Positions 37,041-44,602 of a stretch of 50,249 nucleotides of DNA are shown here, piece by piece. The translations under genes and the position numbers were made by a program. Below the pieces are notes generated by a model, which saw nothing but the letters and a program-made list of their open reading frames with translations, was not told where the DNA came from and did no database searches. This DNA is from an uncultured Bryobacteraceae bacterium (GTDB lineage: Bacteria > Acidobacteriota > Terriglobia > Bryobacterales > Bryobacteraceae), in the NCBI GenBank assembly GCA_938027685.1, contig CALJAM010000034.1:1-50249 (forward strand), in the 5' to 3' direction. Positions within the stretch are counted from its first letter, which is position 1. Each line of letters begins with the position of its first letter.

Positions 37041-37939
37041 CCAAGGCTCCGCTTGGCGGCCACCAGATTCACGGTCGGAAAGCCCGGAGGCCCTGGGGGC
37101 GACCACGGCCCTAGCGTGCCGTCCTCTGCCAGGGCGTAACACCGATAACCAAACGCCTCTAGCTGCTCGGTGAGGGCCGCCGCGCTCTCTCCCAACCGTC
37201 GGCAGGCCGTCTCCGAATACTCCAGGACCCAGACCGGCGCCCGATCCGCTGGTAACGAACACAGCCGTGCGGCCCCCAGCACCACACGCCGCTCCGCCCC
37301 CTCCACGTCAGCCTTGATCAAGTCCGGAACCCCGCCCGCCGCCTCGAAGTACGAGTCCAGACGACACGTGCGCACCAACCGCTTCCGGCGCACGTCGGCC
37401 CCCGACGCATCCGATGCCGCCAGCGAGGAGGAAGCCGCCTCCGCACGCTCCCAAAATATCGCCTCGCCGTCCATGTCGCTGACCGCGCAGCAGTTCAGCC
37501 GCACCTGCCGCAGCCCCAGCGCGGCTACGTTGCGCTCCAGCAGCCGGAACATCTCCTCATGCGGCTCGAAAGCATGGACAGCGCCGCTACGGCCCACCCG
37601 CAGGGCCGCCAGTACGGTGAACTCCCCGAAGTGGGCCCCGATGTCGGCCACCACCATGGCCTCGCGCAGATGATTCTTCAGGAATTTCGCCGTGCCCGGC
37701 TCGGAAAGTCCTTGGTAGTAGATCAACGCGCCGGAGCCCGTCCTGGCAATCCAGAGCGGAAATCCAGCGCCGCTCCTCACCCGCCAGGGAGTTCGGCGAA
37801 CAGCCCAGCGCAACCGCCACAAAAGCCGCCGCAGCACGGCGTGCACCGGCCGGGCACGGAAATCCTCCCGGGCCGCCAGACGCGCGAACCTGACCCTCAG
37901 GGAAGACACCGCCTTGCCGCGAGACCTTGCAACCATCAT
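37037..37939 (-). CDS. FkbM-family methyltransferase
   Basis: A 300-residue SAM-dependent methyltransferase. The SAM-binding motif is VVADIGAHFGEFTVLAALRV, followed by AVHAFEPHEEMFRLLERNV and the FkbM-type acidic strand PDLIKADVEGAERRVVLGA. The family O-methylates sugars or polyketides; in a polysaccharide operon a methylated sugar is the natural guess. ATG at 37939 (or 37936) is used; no clear ribosome-binding site. First gene of the polysaccharide operon and divergent from the sigma-factor gene. Confidence 0.85.
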   Translation of the reverse strand: MMVARSRGKAVSSLRVRFARLAAREDFRARPVHAVLRRLLWRLRWAVRRTPWRVRSGAGFPLWIARTGSGALIYYQGLSEPGTAKFLKNHLREAMVVADIGAHFGEFTVLAALRVGRSGAVHAFEPHEEMFRLLERNVAALGLRQVRLNCCAVSDMDGEAIFWERAEAASSSLAASDASGADVRRKRLVRTCRLDSYFEAAGGVPDLIKADVEGAERRVVLGAARLCSLPADRAPVWVLEYSETACRRLGESAAALTEQLEAFGYRCYALAEDGTLGPWSPPGPPGFPTVNLVAAKRSLG

Positions 37940-37983
37940 AGTACTCGGCGTCGGGTCGGCCGCAGCTCGCCGGGCCGCGCGGC

Positions 37984-38012
37984 TTGCCCCAGACCTCAAT
38001 TCCTTGTAACCT
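37984..38012 (+). promoter_or_regulatory. Candidate promoter of the sigma-factor operon
   Basis: TTGCCC (37984-37989), 17 bp, TAACCT (38007-38012), in the 144-bp divergent gap and about 70 bp before the sigma-factor start. Partial match to the sigma70 consensus; autoregulation by the ECF factor itself is equally possible. Confidence 0.35.
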
Positions 38013-38083
38013 AACGAGTTGCCGGTGCGCCATTCAGGTGAGGCCGGCGGCGGCCCCCAGGCGATGCCGGGACGTTGCATCGG

Positions 38084-38674
38084 ATGCTCGTTGACTTCGA
38101 GCTGGTCAAACGTGCTCGGGACGGCGACCACGCGGCCTTCACCCAGCTTGTGCAGGCCTACCGCAAGCGCATCCTGGGCACGATCGCCAGACTCATCGGG
38201 CGTCCGGAAGACGTGGAGGATGTCGGCCAGGAAGTTTTCCTGCGCCTGCATTTCTCCCTGGATCAGTTGCGGTCCGAAGAGGTCTTCGAGCCGTGGCTGT
38301 ATCGGCTGACAGTCAACGCTGCGTATGATTACTTGCGGCGCCAGCGACGCCGCGGAGAAGCGCGCATGGCGGACCTTTCCGAGCAGCAGGTCATGATGGC
38401 CGACGCGGCCGCCGGCAGCCGTGCGCAGCAGGAGGAGCAACGCCGCCGCCAGTTGCGCGAAACCGTGCAGGCCCTCCTGGCTAACGTCTCCGAACAGGAT
38501 CGGATTCTGCTCGTGCTGAAGGAGATCGAGGGCCTCTCGCTCAAGGAACTTGAAAAAATCTATCGGGTGAATGAGAATGCTCTGAAGGTGCGATTGTTTC
38601 GCGCCCGACAGCGAGTCCTGAAAGCCTTGGAGGCGTCTGGTTCCGGAGCCTCCGGGGCGAAGGGCAGTACCTGA
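38084..38674 (+). CDS. ECF (RpoE-type) RNA polymerase sigma factor
   Basis: A 196-residue sigma70-family factor. Region 2 (about 18-90) includes DHAAFTQLVQAYRKRILG, RPEDVEDVGQEVFLRLH and PWLYRLTVNAAYDYLRRQRR. Region 4 (about 125-180) includes SEQDRILLVLKEIEGLS and the helix-turn-helix KELEKIYRVNENALKVRLFR, then the family ending RARQRVLKAL. A charged linker rich in Gln/Arg/Ala separates them. The ATG at 38084 is preferred over TTG at 38075 on start-codon grounds. It is followed 13 bp later by a one-pass membrane protein, its likely anti-sigma. Confidence 0.92.
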   Translation: MLVDFELVKRARDGDHAAFTQLVQAYRKRILGTIARLIGRPEDVEDVGQEVFLRLHFSLDQLRSEEVFEPWLYRLTVNAAYDYLRRQRRRGEARMADLSEQQVMMADAAAGSRAQQEEQRRRQLRETVQALLANVSEQDRILLVLKEIEGLSLKELEKIYRVNENALKVRLFRARQRVLKALEASGSGASGAKGST

Positions 38675-38687
38675 ACAGGGGGGTCCT

Positions 38688-39047
38688 ATGGCCACCTTCG
38701 AGCAGCAACAACGCCAAGCAATGCTCGAGGCCGAACTCGCCCGTCTTTTCGCCGCCTACCGGGAAGCATGCCCCGATCCTGAGCCCAGCCTGGACTTCAT
38801 GCCCCGGCTGTGGGAGCGAATCGAAGCCCAGCGCTCCTGGACACGCGAGTGGAAGCGCCTGACCGAAGTGCTGGTCACCGCGGCAGTGGCGCTCTCGCTC
38901 GTGCTCGGAATCGTCATGACACAACAACGGGAGCCTGTCGCCTCCTTTTACACGAGCACCTACGTCGAGGTCCTGGCCGCCAACTACGCTCAGGAGGGAC
39001 CGCTCGATCCTGAGGTCATTGTGGCCGAGCAGGAATCGTTCCGATGA
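38688..39047 (+). CDS. Small one-pass membrane protein, candidate anti-sigma factor
   Basis: A 119-residue protein. Residues 1-55 are a cytosolic helical segment (PSLDFMPRLWERIEAQR), residues about 59-78 a single membrane helix (VLVTAAVALSLVLGIVM), and the short outer tail ends LDPEVIVAEQESFR. The layout matches short anti-sigma-like proteins next to ECF factors, but no zinc-binding HxxxCxxC motif is present. AGGGGGG lies before the ATG. The gene overlaps the next one by ATGA. The anti-sigma role rests on position and topology. Confidence 0.7.
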   Translation: MATFEQQQRQAMLEAELARLFAAYREACPDPEPSLDFMPRLWERIEAQRSWTREWKRLTEVLVTAAVALSLVLGIVMTQQREPVASFYTSTYVEVLAANYAQEGPLDPEVIVAEQESFR

Positions 39048-39424
39048 CGCGGTCCAGGCTTTCCGTCACCCTTTATCTCTTGCTCGTATTCGGCAGTGGC
39101 GTGCTGGTCGGCGCCCTGGGCTACCGGTATATGGCGGGCACGCCGCACGCGCCTCCCCGGCCCAGCCCCGAGGAGTTCAAGCGCCGTTACATGGAAGAGA
39201 TGCGCACTCGCCTCCGCCTGAGCGACGATCAGGCCCGTCTCATCGAAACCATCCTGGACGAAACTCGCGAGAAATACCGCGCTCAAATGCGCGCCGTCCA
39301 GGAGGAGCAAACCTCACGCATCCGGGCCGTTCTGGATGAGTGGCAGCGCGCCGAGTACGAGAAAATGCGCCAGGAGCGCGAGGAACGGCGCAAGCGCGCG
39401 CACAAGCAGAGACCCCTGCCCTAG
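39044..39424 (+). CDS. Spy/CpxP-like membrane-anchored periplasmic protein
   Basis: A 126-residue protein with an N-terminal membrane anchor or signal (about 7-29, TLYLLLVFGSGVLVGALGY). It continues as a long charged helical hairpin (MRTRLRLSDDQARLIETIL, YRAQMRAVQEEQTSRIRAVL, EREERRKRAHKQR). This resembles heavy-metal-resistance/CpxP-Spy-like sensors such as CnrX and ZraP. As the third gene of a sigma-factor operon, it could sense the periplasmic signal and pass it through the one-pass protein. No LTxxQ motif is intact; DDQARL is the nearest match. Confidence 0.7.
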   Translation: MTRSRLSVTLYLLLVFGSGVLVGALGYRYMAGTPHAPPRPSPEEFKRRYMEEMRTRLRLSDDQARLIETILDETREKYRAQMRAVQEEQTSRIRAVLDEWQRAEYEKMRQEREERRKRAHKQRPLP

Positions 39425-39439
39425 CCCGGCCCGTACGGC

Positions 39440-39679
39440 TCAGCCTTCGGCGGGTTGCGTAGCCTTCTCGGCCGTCTTAGCCCGCTGGTACTTGCGCTGG
39501 AAACGATCGATCCGGCCTTCCGTATCCACCAGCTTCTGCCTCCCCGTGAAGAAGGGATGGCAGCGCGAGCAGATCTCCACGCGGATGTCGCCCTTATGCG
39601 TTGATCGGGTGCGGAAACTGTAACCGCAAGCGCAAGTCACCGTCACTTCGTGGTACGGCGGATGTATACCCGGCTTCAT
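39440..39679 (-). CDS. rpmE: 50S ribosomal protein L31
   Basis: A 79-residue L31 of the zinc-binding (C+) type. It starts [20 protein letters not shown] and keeps all four cysteines: C16, C18, C37 and C40 (CAC and CSRC). [20 protein letters not shown] is diagnostic. Residues after about 66 form a short Ala/Lys-rich tail. AAGGA precedes the ATG by seven bases. It is convergent with the sigma-factor operon and lies about 87 bp beyond the terminator of the small RNA unit upstream. Confidence 0.97.
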   Translation of the reverse strand: MKPGIHPPYHEVTVTCACGYSFRTRSTHKGDIRVEICSRCHPFFTGRQKLVDTEGRIDRFQRKYQRAKTAEKATQPAEG

Positions 39680-39730
39680 TCTCGTGTCCTTGGAAGAACC
39701 TCGGCTCCGGCAGCAGCAGGCCGAATCCCT

Positions 39731-39739
39731 AGTTTAACA
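39731..39739 (-). promoter_or_regulatory. Possible extended -10 promoter of rpmE
   Basis: TG-T-TAAACT on the minus strand fits an extended -10 element about 52 bp before the rpmE start, in a locally AT-rich patch. No -35 at normal spacing is visible. If real, rpmE is transcribed independently of the RNA upstream. Confidence 0.3.
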
Positions 39740-39765
39740 AGCACCCGCCCTCCCGCGCCAGCAAA

Positions 39766-39807
39766 CAAAAAGCCCCCGCGCCGCCCTGTCTGGACGACGT
39801 GGGGGCC
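39766..39807 (-). terminator. Rho-independent terminator upstream of rpmE
   Basis: On the minus strand GGCCCCC (39801-39807) pairs with GGGGGC (39772-39777), with further pairing between CGTCGTCC and GGCGGCG around an AGACAG loop. It is followed by CTTTTTG (39766-39772). It closes the small RNA unit and would stop transcription before rpmE. Confidence 0.8.
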
Positions 39808-39989
39808 GGTAGCCTTAGGATGCAAACCTGAGGCCGGTGTGCTCCACGCCCGGCAGCCGGTCCGCAGGAACTGCGGCTCCGTCACTGTCGGAGCCTGAAC
39901 GTTGGAACGGTCGCTTCAGCCGTCGGCCACCTCGCGTGGTTTTCTACTGTCTGATGACATCGCCTGGACCACCTCCTTTCTCAGTGATG
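39767..39989 (-). ncRNA. Unassigned structured small RNA (about 220 nt)
   Basis: This is a compact transcription unit between an Oar-like gene and rpmE. It has a promoter (39996-40025), a predicted start near 39989, and a terminator ending at 39767. Near the 5' end, 39964-39981 reads AGAAAGGAGGTGGTCCAG on the minus strand. This is complementary to the common bacterial 16S rRNA 3' end (CUGGAUCACCUCCUUUCU) over 18 nt with one G-U pair. A 14-codon ORF follows. Downstream are local hairpins: GGCTCCG/CGGAGCC (39875-39895), CCGCAG/CTGCGG (39862-39876, sharing two bases with the first), GCCGG/CCGGC, and a GGCCT/AGGCT stem enclosing GGTTTGCATCC. I do not recognise an Rfam class. It could be a small RNA, an mRNA for the short peptide, or an attenuator leader of rpmE. 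Confidence 0.6.
39916..39960 (-). CDS. 14-residue ORF with a very strong Shine-Dalgarno
   Basis: The peptide is MSSDSRKPREVADG, ending at TGA. The ribosome-binding site AAAGGAGGT lies ten bases upstream of the ATG, slightly long spacing but exceptional complementarity to 16S rRNA. The peptide is hydrophilic, with no membrane or signal character. It might be a functional micropeptide, a leader peptide, or a by-product of an RNA whose real role is the ribosome-binding element. Confidence 0.45.
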   Translation of the reverse strand: MSSDSRKPREVADG

Positions 39990-39995
39990 CCGACC

Positions 39996-40025
39996 ATGTT
40001 ACACAGCGCCGCCCGCCCCCGTCAA
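39996..40025 (-). promoter_or_regulatory. Promoter of the small RNA unit
   Basis: TTGACG (40020-40025, five of six matches to consensus) and TAACAT (39996-40001) are separated by 18 bp on the minus strand, 57 bp after the stop of the upstream Oar-like gene. The start point would be near 39989. Confidence 0.6.
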
Positions 40026-40082
40026 CCGGCAACCGCTTGCCCATGCCTTCGGCGCCTCCCGAAGCCGGCGCACCGGTCCCAC

Positions 40083-43000
40083 TCAGAAAACCACCTTCAG
40101 CCCTAACTGCCAATTCCGCGGATCCCCGTCCGTGTTGGTAATGGTCCCGAATGCCGTGCTGGTCGGGCTGACATTGGGCGACCCGAAGTTCGTCTGGTTC
40201 AGCGTGTTGTAGGCGTCAGCCCGGAACCGCAGCTTCAGGCGCTCCCGCAGCGGGAAATCCTTGGTGATGGAAAAATCCCAACTGCGCTGATCATCGCCGC
40301 GGATCCCGGCGAAGCGGGGCGGAAAGGCGCGCCAGTTGTAAGCGAGCTGTTGCCGCGAATCGCGGTTGAAACCGGCTGCCGTGTTGAACCACCGGTCCGC
40401 CGTCCTCTGGCTCTTGGGCAAAGGGATCTGCTTGATGTCGCCCAGGAAAATGATGTTGCCCCAACCCAGCGGAGCGCCGCTCTGACGCATCACGATCGCA
40501 CCGAGCTGCCAACCGCCCAGTAGATGGTTGAGCACGGCGGGCAGCTGCGCGCCGAAACGCCGGCCCCTGCCTACCGGCACTTCCCAGATGGCGCTGGCTG
40601 TGAGCCGATGAGGGCGGTCCAGATTCGAGATCACCTCGTACGGCATCGGGTCGGTCGGGTTCAGGAACGACGTCGCTTCCATGAACTTGGAAAACGTATA
40701 CGCCATCTGGTAGGTCCACCCGTGACTGAACCGCTTTTCCACACGACATTGCAGCGAGTGATACCACGAGTAACCCACCGGCTCCTCCGCGCTAATATCG
40801 CCGAAGTGCGGATAGGGCCGAAGCAGACCGGCCCGTGAAATGTTGGCGCCGTACACCGGAGCCAACCCGCGGAAAGGATTCGGGAAGGTCGCGCTGAGAT
40901 AGTCGATCGTCGCCTGATCCCGCACGGGACTGCGGCTCAGATACCGCTCCGGCACTGCATTGAAATGACGGGTCACGCTCAACCGGGTCCCGCGATTGGC
41001 CACGTAAGATACGTCGACCAGAAACATCCCGGGCAGCAGTCGCTGAATTCCCAGCGACCACCGCTGGGCGTATGCGTATTTTTCGTTGTAATTGTAAAAT
41101 TCGACCGTCTGGCCTAGGTTGGTAGTAAGTCCGCCCGCCGGCCCCAGCGGCTGCAGCAGACCGCGAGGAAACGGATCGGCGGTGGTCGCTACGTAAGTCA
41201 GACCACTATCGAGCGATGCTTGGATCGGCGTCATCTGCGTGAAACCCGTCTGGATCGGCACCGTCACCGCCGTGCCGTTCGGGTTATAGAAAATCCCGTA
41301 ACCGCCGCGCAGCACCGTCCGGTTGCCCAGTTGATAGGCGAAACCAAAGCGCGGCATCACATTGTTACGCTCGCCCCGGAAGGGACTGCGTCCGCGCCCG
41401 CCTTGGTTGACCCAGGTCAGCCCTCCACGTACCCGGAAATCGGCCGGAGCGATCTCCGGAATGGGACGCGCCGCGTAATTGGCCCGCGCCTGCGCTTCGA
41501 TCGGATTCGGTACTTCGAAGTCGAACTCCGAGACCAGACGGTTGAACCGCTCCGTCAGCGGCGTCTCGTACTCCCAGCGCAGGCCGATGTTGAGCGTGAG
41601 CCTCGGCGTCAGCTTGATGTCGTCGTGCCAGAAAAGGGCCAGGTATTGATCCTGCAGCGCCGCGCTGGCGATGACCCCCATCGTCCCGTCGGGAATCCCC
41701 AACAACAGCGAGGCCAGATCCTGCCCGATGGGAGCGGCAGGCGAGTTATCCAAAGGCCCCCGCGTGTAAGTCGTGCCGAAAGAAAAGTCAGGCGCCACGC
41801 CCTGCGGCCTCCGAGCAAAAAAGCTCCGATAAACCCGGTAGTCGACGCCCGTCTTCATGGTGTGCTTGCCCAGCAGCCTGGTTAGATTCGCCGCGCTGCT
41901 GTGGGTCAGGCTCGAGTTGGCCCCGTCGCCGTTCTCCCAGTTCGAAAGGGTCGTATACGCCCCGACCTGCACGCGCGGGATCGGCGCCAGTTTGGGTTCG
42001 ATCAGGCGCAACAGGTTCGGCGAAAAGCCCAGCCGCGCCAGATCGTAACCGCGCGTACGCCGCAGTTCCCACCACTTCGTGCTGCTGAAACCGTAACGGA
42101 CGTTCAGCACCAGCGACGGGCTCAGCACAATCACATCGTCCACCGCCGCTCCGCGGTTGGGCCGATTCGAGAACAGTCCCTGGATGCCCGTGCCGAAGCT
42201 GTCGTTCTTGTTCTCCTTCCAAAAGTCGTAGTGCAGGCGCAGGAACGCACGATGGTTCTCGCTGAAGGCGTGGTCCAGCCGCAGCAGGTGCTGGTAAATT
42301 TTCTGGATCGCCTTGCCCGCGTAAAAGAAATTGTTACGCCCGTCGGCCGTGCCCGGCTGGTTGGGCAGCGGATAAAGATTGACGAGGTTCAGGCCCACCC
42401 TATCCAGGCGGCTGCGAGGAATCAGGTTGCCGGGAAAAGGCTGCCGGCTGAACCGCCCTCCCGGGGCCGGCTGCGTGGTGAAGGGATCGTAAATCTGGTA
42501 TTGCGAACCAAGTCGCAGCAACGCGGAGAAATCTCCCCCACGCTGCTCGGCGGTGGGAACGGTGGAGGTGAACTGACCCGGCACGCCGAAGCGGTTGTCG
42601 TCGAAAACGTAGAACCAGAACGTGCGATTCCTCCCGCTGTAAATCCCCGGCAACAGAACCGGTCCTCCCACGGAGAATCCGTACCGGTGATCTTGGTACA
42701 CCCTCTTCTTTGTGCCCGTCTTGTTGTTGAAGAAATTGGGTGCGTCCAATGCACTGTGCCGCAGCACATAGTGCAGCTCCCCGTGCCATTCATTGGTCCC
42801 GCTGTTCGTACTTACGTTGATGACCGCGCCCATCGTGCGCCCCACGCTGGCGTCGTAAGAAGTCGTCTGCATGTTGAACTCGCGCACCGCGCCGATCGGC
42901 GGACTGAAAGCGATCCGGGAGTAGCCGCGGCCCCGGTCCGTCGACATGTTCGTGATCCCGTCAATCTGGAACTCGTTGTTGTACTGGCCGGCCCCGTCCG

Positions 43001-43544
43001 CCATGATCTGCGACGTGGCTTCCGGCGCCATCGCCTTCCGCAGCCGCATATTCGTGGTATTCACCACGCCCGGCGTCAGCAGCGTCAACTCCATGGGGTT
43101 ATAACCCCGCTGCGGTAACTCCAGGATGCGCCGCTGGTCGAAAACCTGACCCAGCGACGCTGCCGTAGTATCGAGCACCGGCGTGGTCTCCCTGACTTCC
43201 ACCGTCTCGGTCACCGCTCCCAATTCCATCTGAATGGTCAAACCCACGGTCTCCCCGACCCTGACCTCCACACCCTCGCGTACGAAGCGCTTGAATCCTG
43301 TCAGCTCCGCAGTCACCCGGTAGGCTCCCGGCAGCAAAAACGGGATGTGGTAGTTGCCTGCCGCATTGCTCACCGCGGAAGCCGAGACTCCCGTCTCCAC
43401 GTTAGTCGCTCGCACCAGCACGCCCGGAATGACGGCGTTGGTGGCGTCCACCACCGTTCCCGTGATCGCCCCGCGCGGGTCCTGCGCCCGAAGCAGGCAG
43501 GCGCCCAGCGCGATCAAACTGACCGTCAAAAGCCGGCTCTTCAT
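40083..43544 (-). CDS. Oar-like TonB-dependent outer-membrane protein
   Basis: A 1153-residue fourth paralogue. It has a signal peptide (MKSRLLTVSLIALGACLLRA), a carboxypeptidase-regulatory-like domain (GAITGTVVDATNAVIPGVLV), a plug-like region (LPQRGYNPMELTLLTPGVV, FQIDGITNMSTDRGRG, SVGRTMGAVINVSTNSGT) and a barrel ending GLKVVF. The ATG at 43544 follows GGGAGGGGGTTCGCAG and begins the signal peptide. Residues 156-215 carry a longer plug insert than the paralogues (VVNTTNMRLRKAMAPEATSQ). It shares a 118-bp divergent promoter region with the TRAP operon, which might hint at a common substrate, though that is speculative. Confidence 0.9.
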   Translation of the reverse strand: MKSRLLTVSLIALGACLLRAQDPRGAITGTVVDATNAVIPGVLVRATNVETGVSASAVSNAAGNYHIPFLLPGAYRVTAELTGFKRFVREGVEVRVGETVGLTIQMELGAVTETVEVRETTPVLDTTAASLGQVFDQRRILELPQRGYNPMELTLLTPGVVNTTNMRLRKAMAPEATSQIMADGAGQYNNEFQIDGITNMSTDRGRGYSRIAFSPPIGAVREFNMQTTSYDASVGRTMGAVINVSTNSGTNEWHGELHYVLRHSALDAPNFFNNKTGTKKRVYQDHRYGFSVGGPVLLPGIYSGRNRTFWFYVFDDNRFGVPGQFTSTVPTAEQRGGDFSALLRLGSQYQIYDPFTTQPAPGGRFSRQPFPGNLIPRSRLDRVGLNLVNLYPLPNQPGTADGRNNFFYAGKAIQKIYQHLLRLDHAFSENHRAFLRLHYDFWKENKNDSFGTGIQGLFSNRPNRGAAVDDVIVLSPSLVLNVRYGFSSTKWWELRRTRGYDLARLGFSPNLLRLIEPKLAPIPRVQVGAYTTLSNWENGDGANSSLTHSSAANLTRLLGKHTMKTGVDYRVYRSFFARRPQGVAPDFSFGTTYTRGPLDNSPAAPIGQDLASLLLGIPDGTMGVIASAALQDQYLALFWHDDIKLTPRLTLNIGLRWEYETPLTERFNRLVSEFDFEVPNPIEAQARANYAARPIPEIAPADFRVRGGLTWVNQGGRGRSPFRGERNNVMPRFGFAYQLGNRTVLRGGYGIFYNPNGTAVTVPIQTGFTQMTPIQASLDSGLTYVATTADPFPRGLLQPLGPAGGLTTNLGQTVEFYNYNEKYAYAQRWSLGIQRLLPGMFLVDVSYVANRGTRLSVTRHFNAVPERYLSRSPVRDQATIDYLSATFPNPFRGLAPVYGANISRAGLLRPYPHFGDISAEEPVGYSWYHSLQCRVEKRFSHGWTYQMAYTFSKFMEATSFLNPTDPMPYEVISNLDRPHRLTASAIWEVPVGRGRRFGAQLPAVLNHLLGGWQLGAIVMRQSGAPLGWGNIIFLGDIKQIPLPKSQRTADRWFNTAAGFNRDSRQQLAYNWRAFPPRFAGIRGDDQRSWDFSITKDFPLRERLKLRFRADAYNTLNQTNFGSPNVSPTSTAFGTITNTDGDPRNWQLGLKVVF

Positions 43545-43662
43545 CTGCGAACCCCCTCCCACACAATCTTCGGCCTGGCACATTCTACCACCGCTGCGGC
43601 AGCGACGCGCGGCTCAAGCCGCCCTTCCCCGACCAAAGCGCTCTGGTATTCTCGTCTATGCC

Positions 43663-44602
43663 GTGCGGTCGCGCCTATTGGCCATCTGGGCGATGCTCGC
43701 CGTGGCCATGGGGGGATGTTCGCTCCGCCGCTTCGCGATCAACCGAATCGGAGACGCACTGGCCGCCGGCGGGACCACCTTCTAAAGCGACGAAGACCTG
43801 GAGCTCGTCGGCGACGCTCTTCCCTTCGGCCTGAAACTCATCGAGAGTCTCCTCGCCGAGTCCCCCCCGCCACAAAGGTCTCCTGTTGGCGGCCTGCCGC
43901 GGGTTCACGCTGTACACGTACGCCTACATCCACCAGGAGGCCGATCGCATCGCCCTTGAAGACGTGGAGCGCGCCGAGCAACTGCGCGCCCGAGCCAGAA
44001 GGCTGTATCTGAGGGCGCGCAGCTACGGCTTGCGTGCCCTGGACCTGGCCTACCCCGGCCTCAGCGCGCAACTCCAGCAGGATCCTGCCCGCGCCGTAGC
44101 GCGCGTGGGCGCCCGCGACGTAGCCCTGCTGTACTGGAATGCGGCGGCCCTCGGGCTGGCCATCTCGGTCTCCCGCGCAGACGCTGCGCTGCTGGCCCGC
44201 TTGCCTGAGGTCGAAGCGCTCATTCAAAGAGCCCTTGCGCTCGATGAAACCTGGCAGGAAGGGAGCCTGCACGAATTCCAGCTCGTTCTCGCCGCCGCCC
44301 GCCCCGGCGCACCTCCCGATTTCGATCGCATCCGCCGTCACTTCGAGCGCGCACGCGAGCTCAGCCGCGACCGCCGCGCCAGCGTCTTCGTGGCCTACGC
44401 CGAGGCCGTCAGCGTCCGCCGCCAGGATCGCCGGGAGTTCCATGCGCTGCTCGAGCAGGCCTTGGCCGTGGACCCCGACAGGTACCCCCAACACCGCTTG
44501 AGCAACCTGCTCGCCCAGTGTCGCGCCCGCTGGCTCAAGGAGCGCGCCGACGAGCTGTTCCTCGAAGAAGAACCTGCGCAACAGGAGGCTCCGCAGCCAT
44601 GA
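43663..44602 (+). pseudogene. Broken TatT (T-component of a TRAP transporter)
   Basis: This reads as a TatT-type periplasmic lipoprotein, known from TPAT transporters (Tp0956-like), interrupted twice. From GTG 43663 the N-terminus is MRSRLLAIWAMLAVAMGGCS with a lipobox ending in Cys, then INRIGDALAAGGTTF and a TAA stop (43783-43785). The same frame resumes SDEDLELVGDALPFGLKLIE and then slips in a run of seven C (43862-43868). After one base is removed it continues RHKGLLLAACRGFTLYTYAY and stays open to TGA at 44600-44602. The downstream part is TPR-like helical. The stop overlaps the dctP ATG. Either a true pseudogene or, less likely for both lesions, sequencing error. Confidence 0.8.

Noticed and set aside
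37940..38695. Long N-terminal extension of the FkbM-methyltransferase frame
   Set aside because: It is antisense to the ECF sigma-factor gene, which has the stronger family evidence; the methyltransferase domain begins after 37939.
39964..39981. A fragment of a 16S rRNA gene on the plus strand
   Set aside because: Only the 18 nt at the extreme 3' end match; the preceding plus-strand sequence does not resemble helix 45 or helix 44.
39811..39990. tRNA or tmRNA in the small RNA unit (GGTTTGCATCC looks like a T-arm)
   Set aside because: No acceptor stem or CCA-like 3' end pairs with it, the length is wrong for tmRNA, and the ORF lacks a tag-peptide character.
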